This document shows positions 1 to 5,695 of a DNA stretch of 9,702 bases, one piece after another. Position 1 is the stretch's first letter, and the number at the start of each line of letters is the position of its first letter. Origin of the DNA: Archangium sp. (lineage in GTDB: Bacteria > Myxococcota > Myxococcia > Myxococcales > Myxococcaceae); the NCBI GenBank assembly GCA_016793585.1, contig JAEUJR010000758.1, positions 1-9,702 on the forward strand, in the 5' to 3' direction. The notes beneath the pieces were generated by a model, which did not search any database, was not told the DNA's origin, and was given only the letters and a program-made list of their open reading frames with translations. The position numbers were made by a program, and so were the translations under genes.

Positions 1-491
1 ACGACGAGCCGTTTCGGCAACGGCTGGGGCGTGCGCTCGGCGACCGCGGGTTCTCGGTGACGACGTACGCATCGGTCGAAGAGACGCTCGCCGCACAGAC
101 CGAAGCACCCGAGTACGCCGTCATCGACCTGCGCATGGGTGGTGCGTCGGGGCTCGAGCTGCTGAAGGTGCTGCACGAGAAGGACCCGGGCACGCGCGCG
201 GTGATGTTGACGGGCTACGGCTCGATTCCCACCGCCGTCGAGGCCACGAAGCTGGGCGCGGTCGCGTACCTCACCAAGCCGACCGACGCCGACGCGGTGA
301 CACAGGCGCTGCTCGGCACGAACGCTCCGGCGCCGGTCGACGAGACGCCGTCTCTCGCGCGCGCAGAGTGGGAATACATTCACCGCGTGCTGGCCGATTG
401 TCAGAACAACATCTCGGAGGCTGCGCGCAGGCTGGGGCTGCACCGCCGCTCGTTGCAGCGAAAGCTGCAGAAGCACCCGCCGACGAAGTGA
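1..491 (+). CDS. Response regulator with Fis-type HTH (RegA/PrrA/ActR-like), 5' end missing
   Basis: Cytoplasmic two-component response regulator that takes a phosphoryl group from a partner histidine kinase and acts on DNA. The frame is open from base 3, and the first residues read D-E-P-F, the tail of the acidic pocket, so only about 10 N-terminal residues lie outside the window. An internal GTG at 57 is not the start because receiver-domain sequence continues upstream of it. Seen in the sequence: phospho-acceptor Asp in AVIDLRMGG (codon 126-128), conserved Thr in MLTGYGS (210-212), conserved Lys in YLTKPTD (276-278), a short linker, then a C-terminal Fis-type helix-turn-helix with ISEAARRLGLHRRSLQRKL (about 405-473). 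A receiver plus Fis HTH without a sigma-54 AAA domain is the RegA/PrrA/ActR arrangement, whose members often control redox or respiratory genes; the target here is unknown. The kinase is probably just upstream, outside the window. It converges with the LysR gene, 9 bp between stops. Confidence 0.9.
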   Translation, partial: DEPFRQRLGRALGDRGFSVTTYASVEETLAAQTEAPEYAVIDLRMGGASGLELLKVLHEKDPGTRAVMLTGYGSIPTAVEATKLGAVAYLTKPTDADAVTQALLGTNAPAPVDETPSLARAEWEYIHRVLADCQNNISEAARRLGLHRRSLQRKLQKHPPTK

Positions 492-500
492 CCGAGCCCT

Positions 501-1382
501 TCACGCCCGTTGGGTCAGAGCGACGAAGCGACGCGCCGCCGCCGAGGCGGGCCGACGACTCCACACCTGATGAACGCGCAGCCGCAGCGGAAGCCAGGGC
601 AGCGCCCGAAACGAAACGCCTGACACGCCCACGCGCTGGCTGCCTTCGCCCACGATGGCCAGACCCAGGCCTGCGCCCACCAGGCTGAGCACCGACGACA
701 GCTCCACCGCTTCGAGGCGAACGTCGGGCGTGAAGCCTGCGGCCTGGCACGCGGCGAGGAACGCCACTCGCGCAGCAGCCTGGGTCGTCGACGACAACCC
801 GACGAAGGGCAGGCCATCGAGGTGTCGCGGGCTCAACGCGCGAACGCGAGTGAGCGCGTGGCCACGAGGCAGCGCGAGCACGTACGGCGTCTCGTGGCGC
901 AGGGTGGTCGCGAGGTGGTCGTCGGTCGGGGTGGCGTAGGTGTAGCCCACGTCGAGCTCCCCGCGGCGCACCCCGTCGATGATGGCCTGGCTGCGGAGCG
1001 CGCGAAGTTCGACCACCAGCTTCGGCGCCACCGCCGCGAGCGCCGTGAGGTCTGCCTGCACGACGCCGGCCTGCAGCGCGCCTTCGACACAGCCCAGCGT
1101 CAGCCGCCCCTCGACGCCCTGGCTCGCGCGTACGGCGCTCTGCTCGAACTCGGCCGCCTGCGCGAGCAAGGCCTCTGCGCGAACCAACAGCTCTGCACCG
1201 GGTTGGGTGAGCTTCAAGCGGCGCCGCTCGCGGCTGAAGAGAGCGACACCCAGCTGCTCCTCGAGTTCACGAACCTGGCGGCTCAAGGGCGGCTGAGAAA
1301 TCGCCAGGCGTTCGGCCGCGCGCCCCACGTGGCCCGCCTGTGCGACCGCGACGAAGTATCGAAGGTGTCGAAGCTCGACCAT
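501..1382 (-). CDS. LysR-family transcriptional regulator
   Basis: A DNA-binding regulator of 293 residues, normal length for the family. The N-terminal winged helix-turn-helix covers about residues 1-60 (LRYFVAVAQAGHVGRAAERL, then ISQPPLSRQVRELEEQLG and the wing LFSRERRRLKLTQPG). It is followed by a linker helix and a LysR substrate-binding domain to the C-terminus. The reading frame continues upstream to 1685 without a stop, but that extension would run across the divergent gene and has no family similarity. The chosen ATG at 1380-1382 directly precedes VELRHLRYF, the usual LysR N-terminus, and has GGAGGA just upstream. The gene is divergent from the DUF6506/radical SAM/VYGxP unit, the classic LysR arrangement, so it probably controls that unit and itself from the shared 97-bp region. 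The co-inducer is unknown. Confidence 0.93.
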   Translation of the reverse strand: MVELRHLRYFVAVAQAGHVGRAAERLAISQPPLSRQVRELEEQLGVALFSRERRRLKLTQPGAELLVRAEALLAQAAEFEQSAVRASQGVEGRLTLGCVEGALQAGVVQADLTALAAVAPKLVVELRALRSQAIIDGVRRGELDVGYTYATPTDDHLATTLRHETPYVLALPRGHALTRVRALSPRHLDGLPFVGLSSTTQAAARVAFLAACQAAGFTPDVRLEAVELSSVLSLVGAGLGLAIVGEGSQRVGVSGVSFRALPWLPLRLRVHQVWSRRPASAAARRFVALTQRA

Positions 1383-1479
1383 CAGTCCTCCAGAGCATGA
1401 AGTCGGATCAAGACGGTATTGGACGACGATGCCATCGCGCTCCGACGCTGTGCACTCACCACCAGCAGGAGTGTCTGAC
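1383..1479. promoter_or_regulatory. Divergent control region between the LysR gene and the radical SAM unit
   Basis: A 97-bp non-coding gap between two divergent starts. It holds the LysR ribosome site (GGAGGA on the - strand, about 1387-1392) and that of the DUF6506 gene (AGGAG, 1467-1471). Near the middle is a short dyad TGG-N9-CCA (1420-1434), a weak candidate for a LysR-type operator; TTGGAC at 1419-1424 resembles a -35 element on the + strand, but no good -10 follows. LysR regulators usually bind such intergenic regions; the exact site is inference. Confidence 0.45.
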
Positions 1480-1779
1480 ATGGCATTGCAACGATTTGGC
1501 TTCATCGTCTCTGGCGCCGGCCTGGACCCGGGCCGACACCGCTCGGTGATGAGCTCACCCACGTTCACGATGATTGCAGTCGGGGTGTCGAACCCCGCGC
1601 AGGGTGCCGCCATCGCCCAGGCGCTCGTCGAGGAGCACGGTGTGCAGCTCATCGAGCTGTGTGGAGGGTTTGGCACGGCCGACACGCTGCGAGTTCAGGC
1701 TGCAGTCACGGTGCCCGTGGGAGTGGTGCGGTACGGGCCCGAGGTCATCGACGGCATGCATCGGCTGTTCGCGGAGTAG
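1480..1779 (+). CDS. DUF6506-like small protein
   Basis: A 99-residue soluble protein. It has the features I associate with the DUF6506 family: an N-terminal beta-strand with GFIVSGAGLDP, a middle strand FTMIAVGVSN, a helix, then HGVQLIELCGGFGTAD and the C-terminal VTVPVGVVRYGPE. The function of that family is not known to me. No signal peptide or membrane segment is present. The frame is open from 1429, but ATG 1480 is chosen because AGGAG lies 8 nt upstream and the preceding 17 codons read as leader without similarity. Its stop is 9 nt before the GTG of the radical SAM gene, so the two are almost certainly co-transcribed. This suggests a job linked to the radical SAM enzyme (accessory, substrate-binding or small-molecule role), which is inference from position only. 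The LCGGFG segment contains its single Cys. Confidence 0.8.
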   Translation: MALQRFGFIVSGAGLDPGRHRSVMSSPTFTMIAVGVSNPAQGAAIAQALVEEHGVQLIELCGGFGTADTLRVQAAVTVPVGVVRYGPEVIDGMHRLFAE

Positions 1780-1788
1780 GCTCGAGCA

Positions 1789-3054
1789 GTGACCGACCTC
1801 GCGCACGTCGCCGCGCAGCGCCTGAGCCACTACCAACGCACGAGCTATGCAGTGTGGGAGCTGACGCTCGCCTGCAACCTCGCGTGTGGGCACTGTGGCA
1901 GCCGCGCGGGCAAGGCGCGCACGAACGAACTCTCGACGGCCGAGGCGCTCGACCTGGTGAAGCAGCTCGCCGACGCGGGCATCACCGAGGTCACGCTCAT
2001 CGGCGGAGAGGCCTACCTGCGCCGCGACTGGCTCGACATCGCCGCGGCCATCACCCGCGCGGGCATGTTGTGCACGATGACGACTGGCGGGCTCGGGCTC
2101 TCGCGCGCCACGGTGCAGCGCATGCTCGACGCGGGCATCGCGCGCGCCTCGGTGAGCGTCGATGGGCTCGAGGCGGCGCACGACCGGCAACGCGGCGTCC
2201 CGGGCAGCTTCGCGGCGGCGCTCAAGACCCTCGGGCATTTCAAGGCCGTCGGGCTTCCATCGTCGGCGAACTCACAGCTCAACCGGCTCTCGGTGCCACG
2301 ACTGCCAGCGCTGTACGACGTGCTCCGCGAGGCGGGCATCACCTCGTGGCAGGTGGCGATGACGGTGCCGATGGGCAACGCGGTGGAACAACACGCGTGG
2401 TTGCTGCAACCCGCCGAGTTCGACGCGGCCTTCTCGGTGCTCGCTCGCGTCGCCCGTCGCGCCCAGCGTGAAGGCATCAAGGTGATGGCTGGCAACAACG
2501 TCGGCTACTACGGCCCGCACGAGCGGCTCCTGCGTGGGCACGGCCGGCCTGGCGCGAACGTCTTCTGGCAGGGCTGCGGCGCGGGCATGGACGGGCTGGG
2601 CATCGAGGCTGACGGAACCATCAAGGGCTGCCCGTCGCTCCCTACGAACGCGTACTCGGGTGGCTCGATTCGCGACGCGACGCTGAAGACGATTCTCGAG
2701 CGGCCGGCGCTGCGCTTCAACGAAGGCGCGGGGAGCGACGCGGGTGAGGCGCACCTCTGGGGCCGCTGCCGTCAATGTCAATACAAGACCCTCTGCCGCG
2801 GTGGCTGCTCGTGGACGGCGCATGTGTTTTTTGGCCGCCGTGGAAATAATCCTTATTGCCATCACCGCGCGCTGACGCTGGCGAAAGAAGGTCTGCGTGA
2901 ACGGGTCGTGCTCGAGACGCCCGCCGCGGGGCAGCCGTTCGACCATGGCGTCTTCCGCTCCATCGAGGAGCCGCTCGATGCGCCCTGGCCAGCCGACGAC
3001 ACGCTTCACTTCACTCACGCCGACTGGCCCGCAGGCTGGGAGCTCCATTCATGA
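1789..3054 (+). CDS. Radical SAM/SPASM enzyme, probable peptide maturase
   Basis: A 421-residue radical SAM enzyme. It uses a [4Fe-4S] cluster and S-adenosylmethionine to make a 5'-deoxyadenosyl radical. The cluster motif Cx3Cx2C is C29, C33 and C36 in LTLACNLACGHCGS; the SAM-binding GGE is at 72-74 and the strand SVSVDG at 121-126. The C-terminal SPASM domain is complete: C263, C281, then Cx2Cx5Cx3C at C327, C330, C336 and C340, and C357 in NNPYCHH, enough for two auxiliary clusters. SPASM enzymes mostly modify ribosomal peptides or protein side chains (sactipeptide, PQQ, mycofactocin, cyclophane and sulfatase-maturing types). The GTG start at 1789 follows GGAG/TAGG 9-13 nt upstream; no ATG fits better. 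The stop overlaps the next ATG by 4 nt, which strongly suggests that the next protein is the partner or substrate. I have an uncertain memory of a myxobacterial subfamily named after a GDL-motif peptide; no GDL tripeptide occurs in the neighbour. Confidence 0.93.
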   Translation: MTDLAHVAAQRLSHYQRTSYAVWELTLACNLACGHCGSRAGKARTNELSTAEALDLVKQLADAGITEVTLIGGEAYLRRDWLDIAAAITRAGMLCTMTTGGLGLSRATVQRMLDAGIARASVSVDGLEAAHDRQRGVPGSFAAALKTLGHFKAVGLPSSANSQLNRLSVPRLPALYDVLREAGITSWQVAMTVPMGNAVEQHAWLLQPAEFDAAFSVLARVARRAQREGIKVMAGNNVGYYGPHERLLRGHGRPGANVFWQGCGAGMDGLGIEADGTIKGCPSLPTNAYSGGSIRDATLKTILERPALRFNEGAGSDAGEAHLWGRCRQCQYKTLCRGGCSWTAHVFFGRRGNNPYCHHRALTLAKEGLRERVVLETPAAGQPFDHGVFRSIEEPLDAPWPADDTLHFTHADWPAGWELHS

Positions 3055-3425
3055 ATGACGACGACGACGCGAAGAAGCCGCTCCCGCGCGACCGGTGGGC
3101 CAACGAGGCCGAGCGCGCGAAAGAAGCGAAGCGCGTCAGCCAGCTGCTCGACGCCGAGAGCGGCCAATCGAGCGACGCGCCTCCAGACGACCCCTCGATG
3201 ATGGAGGTCTACGGACTCCCGCCCGAAGACCAGGAGCCCGCGCCCGTCTACGGAGCGCCAGAAGACGACCAGCCCGTCACCCGTGCGCCCGTCTACGGAA
3301 TGCCGGCGACGCGACGACCGGTGATGGAGCCGGCGCCGAGCTCAGGCGGCTCGCGAGTCATGATGTTCGTCGTGGGCGGTCTCGTCGCCGCGGTCGCGCT
3401 GCTCTGGTGGTTCACGCGCTCCTGA
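3051..3425 (+). CDS. Tail-anchored VYGxP-repeat protein, candidate radical SAM substrate
   Basis: A 124-residue protein of no family I can name. The start ATG overlaps the radical SAM stop (ATGA) and has GGGAG 8 nt upstream. Layout: acidic N-terminus (Asp at 3-6), a charged helical stretch with Glu/Lys/Arg (about 14-36), a Pro/Glu/Asp-rich probably disordered part (37-98) with three motifs VYGLP (53-57), VYGAP (66-70) and VYGMP (81-85), then Ser/Gly and one membrane segment (about 103-121, MMFVVGGLVAAVALLWWF) with a short TRS tail. All three Tyr of the protein lie in the motifs, and there is no Cys or His. No signal peptide is visible, so a C-tail anchor with the repeats in the cytoplasm, where the radical SAM enzyme works, is the simplest topology. 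The repeated motif suggests several modification sites on one chain. Alternatively it is an ordinary small membrane protein co-expressed with the enzyme. Confidence 0.8.
   Translation: MNDDDDAKKPLPRDRWANEAERAKEAKRVSQLLDAESGQSSDAPPDDPSMMEVYGLPPEDQEPAPVYGAPEDDQPVTRAPVYGMPATRRPVMEPAPSSGGSRVMMFVVGGLVAAVALLWWFTRS
3207..3305 (+). repeat. Three VYGxP motif repeats sharing GTCTACGGA
   Basis: Three short direct repeats inside the 124-residue protein, at 3207-3221, 3246-3260 and 3291-3305 (spacing 39 and 45 nt). Each begins with the identical 9-mer GTCTACGGA, and copies 2 and 3 share the 15-mer GCGCCCGTCTACGGA. The three GGA glycine codons of this gene are exactly those of the motifs; its five other Gly codons are GGC or GGT. 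The fourth position varies (Leu, Ala, Met), and the fifth is always Pro. Confidence 0.85.
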
Positions 3426-3476
3426 GGCTCGCGCTCACGACACCTGCAAGAACTCCACGCGATTGGGGAGCGAGCG

Positions 3477-3519
3477 TCGAAACACCAACGATGCACCATC
3501 GAGCGGGTGCCGGTTTCGA
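3477..3519. other. Imperfect inverted repeat downstream of the VYGxP gene
   Basis: TCGAAACACC (3477-3486) pairs with GGTTTCGA (3512-3519) through one bulged base, and a nested hairpin CGATG-CAC-CATCG lies at 3489-3501. It sits in the 174-bp gap between the VYGxP gene and the outer-membrane protein gene. It could be a weak transcription stop, an mRNA-stabilising fold or a regulator site. No clear T-run follows, so a classic intrinsic terminator is not supported. Nothing else recognisable was seen in this gap. Confidence 0.3.
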
Positions 3520-3599
3520 AGAAGCAGTCTTTCTGGTCGCCACGATGGGCGAGGAAGAAATCGCGGCGCTCGAGACGCTGCAAGCAATGAGCGCTCGAC

Positions 3600-4706
3600 G
3601 TGCCAGACTGCGCGGCGGTGAGGCGCCCGCTCGCAGTCGCAGTGCTGATGGTCTCGAGCGTCGCCATCGCGCAGGCTGACGTGAGCCTCGTGCCCGTGGT
3701 CGCTCCTGCGTACACCCCCGAGCTCGGCTTCCTCGTCGCGGCTGGTGGCGTGATGACGTGGAACGGCGACCGTCGGCACCCCGAGCTGCCGCGCTCGTCA
3801 CTCACCGTGACCGCCGGCGCGTCGACGGTCGGGGCCTTTCTGCTCCAGAGCCGACTCAACGCCTTCGTGCTCGAAGACTCGGTGCGCTTCAACGCGCTCG
3901 TCGACGTGCGCGACCAGCCAGACCACTACTTCGGCGTCGGCGTGAAGAGTGGCCTCGGCCGTCAACTCGGGCCCGAGACGACGGCGCTGAGACGCACCTG
4001 GTGGACGGTGGAGCCGACGCTGCTCACGAAGCTGCGCGGGCCGCTCTACGTCGGCGCAGCGATGCAGTCGTCGGGAACGCTCGTGCGCGACGTGAGTGAG
4101 GGCGTTCAAGCAGACGTGGACTTTCGACGGCACGGCGCGCGAGTCGTGAACACCGGCGTCGGCCTCACGCTCCAACTCGACACCCGCGACGTGCCCATCA
4201 ACGCGTGGAGCGGAATGCTGCTCTCGGCCACCTTCCTCGGCTTCGGTCGCGCGCTCGGTGCGAACAGCGAGTGGTACGCGCTCACGCTCGACTACCGGCA
4301 ATACGTGCAGCTCTTTCGCCGCGGCAGCACGCTCGCGTGGCAGGTGAAGTACCGCGCCGCGCTCGGCGACGTTCCCTGGAGCGAGCTCTCGCAGGTCGGC
4401 ACGCCGTTCGACTTGCGCGCGTACCGCTGGGGGCAGTACCGCGACAAGACGGGCCTCACCGCGCTCGTCGAGTACCGCTTCATGCTCCCGTTCCCGGAGG
4501 AGTCGCTGTGGTCGCACCTCGGCGCTGCGGCGTGGGGAGGGCTCGGCGCGCTCTCGTCGTCGCTGGTGCCCGACCTGCGCGAGCTGCTGCCGTCGGTGGG
4601 CATCGGCCTGCGGGTCGAGCTGCTCAAGCGCGTCACGGTGCGGCTCGACGTCGGCTTCGGCCGCGAATCACGCGCGGTGTACTTCAACTTTCTCGAAGCG
4701 TTCTGA
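3600..4706 (+). CDS. Omp85/BamA-like outer-membrane beta-barrel protein without POTRA domains
   Basis: A 368-residue exported protein. A signal peptide covers about residues 1-26 (RRPLAVAVLMVSSVAIAQA, cleavage near A26/D27). The rest shows alternating beta-strands of an outer-membrane barrel. Family marks of the BamA/TamA/surface-antigen barrel are visible: LQLDTRDVPINAWSGMLLSA, and LRAYRWGQYRDKTGLTAL followed by an EYRF strand, the LRGYR...EYR signature. The C-terminus is Phe, as recognised by the BAM machine. At this length there is no room for POTRA repeats, so it is a barrel-only member; what it transports or anchors is unknown. The GTG at 3600 gives the longest frame; GTG 3618 (VRRPLAVAV) would give a more compact signal peptide, and neither has a strong ribosome site. 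It lies 174 bp after the VYGxP gene on the same strand and may or may not share its transcript. Confidence 0.85.
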   Translation: MPDCAAVRRPLAVAVLMVSSVAIAQADVSLVPVVAPAYTPELGFLVAAGGVMTWNGDRRHPELPRSSLTVTAGASTVGAFLLQSRLNAFVLEDSVRFNALVDVRDQPDHYFGVGVKSGLGRQLGPETTALRRTWWTVEPTLLTKLRGPLYVGAAMQSSGTLVRDVSEGVQADVDFRRHGARVVNTGVGLTLQLDTRDVPINAWSGMLLSATFLGFGRALGANSEWYALTLDYRQYVQLFRRGSTLAWQVKYRAALGDVPWSELSQVGTPFDLRAYRWGQYRDKTGLTALVEYRFMLPFPEESLWSHLGAAAWGGLGALSSSLVPDLRELLPSVGIGLRVELLKRVTVRLDVGFGRESRAVYFNFLEAF

Positions 4707-5564
4707 TCACTCCACCGCGACGAACAGCCCGACCAGCGCGACGACGAGGCTCAGCCCCAGCGCAGCGACCGGCGCACCAGGCGCCCAGAGCGGAAACAGG
4801 AGCGCGATGACGCCGGCCCCGACGAAGGGAGCGGTCGCCGTCAGCCCTGCGCCCACGCGCGTTCGCGTCTTTCGGTCACTGAACAGCAACAACGTCGCGA
4901 CCGCGCCGAACACGCCCGTCACCAACTCGAGCAGCGGCACCGTCAGACAGAAGAGCCCGTCGAAGTGCTTCCACCCGAAGACGAACGCAGCGACGACGAA
5001 GATGAGCCCGAGAGCGATGCCCGCGAGCTGAAGCCCGAGCTGATCAGCATCGTCTCCGCGCCGGTAGAGGAACGCCGCGAGTGCGCCGATGAGCAACACG
5101 AACGGCAGCAGCTTCAGCACGTCAGTCGGCGGCAATGACGGCGCGGGTCGAATGCCAGGCACCGGCCCGTCGGAGCACCGCAGCGTCACCTTCGCGACCA
5201 ACGTCTTTCGCTCTCGTGAAGGCATCGGGCCGCGGGTGGTTGAGTCTGGCGGCCGCTCCTGGGTGAGGGTCTCGGTCTCGACCTCAGTGCCGTGAGAGAC
5301 GAGCTCGCACGGGTGGCCACCGAGCTTCACGGGAATGACGGCGTCGACCGTGGCGGGTCCACGACCGAGCTCGGGCCCGTCGAGGCGCTCGAACACGACC
5401 AGCGTCTTCTCGGGCTCGAAGAAGCGAACGTACACGTCGCTCGGGTGGAGCACCTGCCCGACCGCGCCAGTCACCGAGTGGTGAAGCTGTGGGTCACGCG
5501 CCTCTGGAGCGCAACCCATCATCGCCAGCAGCAGCACCGTCAGCCTTCGCAGGTCTCCCGCCAT
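4707..5564 (-). CDS. Multi-spanning membrane protein with lipobox-like N-terminus
   Basis: A 285-residue protein I cannot assign to a family. The N-terminus LRRLTVLLLAMMGCAPEA looks like a lipoprotein signal with Cys18 as the acylated residue, though Met at -2 and -3 is not ideal. An exported soluble part follows (about 19-145) with two Cys (GGHPCELV and LRCSDGP) that could pair. It is followed by about five hydrophobic segments: LLPFVLLIGALAAFLY, then one around GIALGLIFVVAAFVFGW, LFCLTVPLLELVTGVFGAVA, PFVGAGVIALLFPLW, and a last one ending VVALVGLFVAVE at the C-terminus. The frame continues far upstream through the repeat of the adhesin gene, so the ATG at 5562-5564 is chosen as the only start giving a signal-like leader; its ribosome site is weak. 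It begins 20 nt after the adhesin stop on the same strand, so translational coupling is likely. Its stop abuts that of the convergent outer-membrane protein gene. Confidence 0.75.
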   Translation of the reverse strand: MAGDLRRLTVLLLAMMGCAPEARDPQLHHSVTGAVGQVLHPSDVYVRFFEPEKTLVVFERLDGPELGRGPATVDAVIPVKLGGHPCELVSHGTEVETETLTQERPPDSTTRGPMPSRERKTLVAKVTLRCSDGPVPGIRPAPSLPPTDVLKLLPFVLLIGALAAFLYRRGDDADQLGLQLAGIALGLIFVVAAFVFGWKHFDGLFCLTVPLLELVTGVFGAVATLLLFSDRKTRTRVGAGLTATAPFVGAGVIALLFPLWAPGAPVAALGLSLVVALVGLFVAVE

Positions 5565-5584
5565 GTGGCGACAGTCTTGCGCAT

Positions 5585-5695
5585 TCAGCGGGTGGACGCG
5601 TCGGTGTCTCTCGCGCGACCTCTGCGTCGCAGGCCGAACACACTCGCGAGCAGGAGGAGGAGCGATGGATCGGTCGACGGATTGGAGCACCCGCA
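5585..5695 (-). other. MYXO-CTERM-like sorting tail of the adhesin
   Basis: The last 36 residues start with CGCSNPSTDPS, run through a short hydrophobic span LLLLLASVFGL, and end with the basic RRRGRAR plus a nine-residue tail. A Gly-Cys motif, a hydrophobic helix and an Arg cluster are the layout of the myxobacterial MYXO-CTERM signal, which is processed by myxosortase and leads to surface anchoring. The two Cys in GCGC leave open which one is the processed residue. The tail after the Arg cluster (DTDASTR) is a little longer than usual. Confidence 0.8.

Noticed and set aside
1383..1685. In-frame N-terminal extension of the LysR gene
   Set aside because: It would cover the divergent DUF6506 gene; the LysR fold starts at the ATG at 1382, which has a good ribosome site.
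1773..1782. TAGGCT at 1777-1782 as a -10 element for the radical SAM gene
   Set aside because: It is only 6 nt before the GTG and overlaps the stop of the preceding gene; operon read-through explains expression more simply.
3426..3599. Intrinsic terminator after the VYGxP gene
   Set aside because: Inverted repeats are present, but no T-run follows the stem.
3491..3679. Small + strand frame (62 codons, GFEEAVFLVATMGEEEIAAL part)
   Set aside because: The first half looks faintly coding, but it has no ribosome site, overlaps the inverted repeat and runs into the signal peptide region of the outer-membrane protein gene in another frame. Not enough support for a gene.
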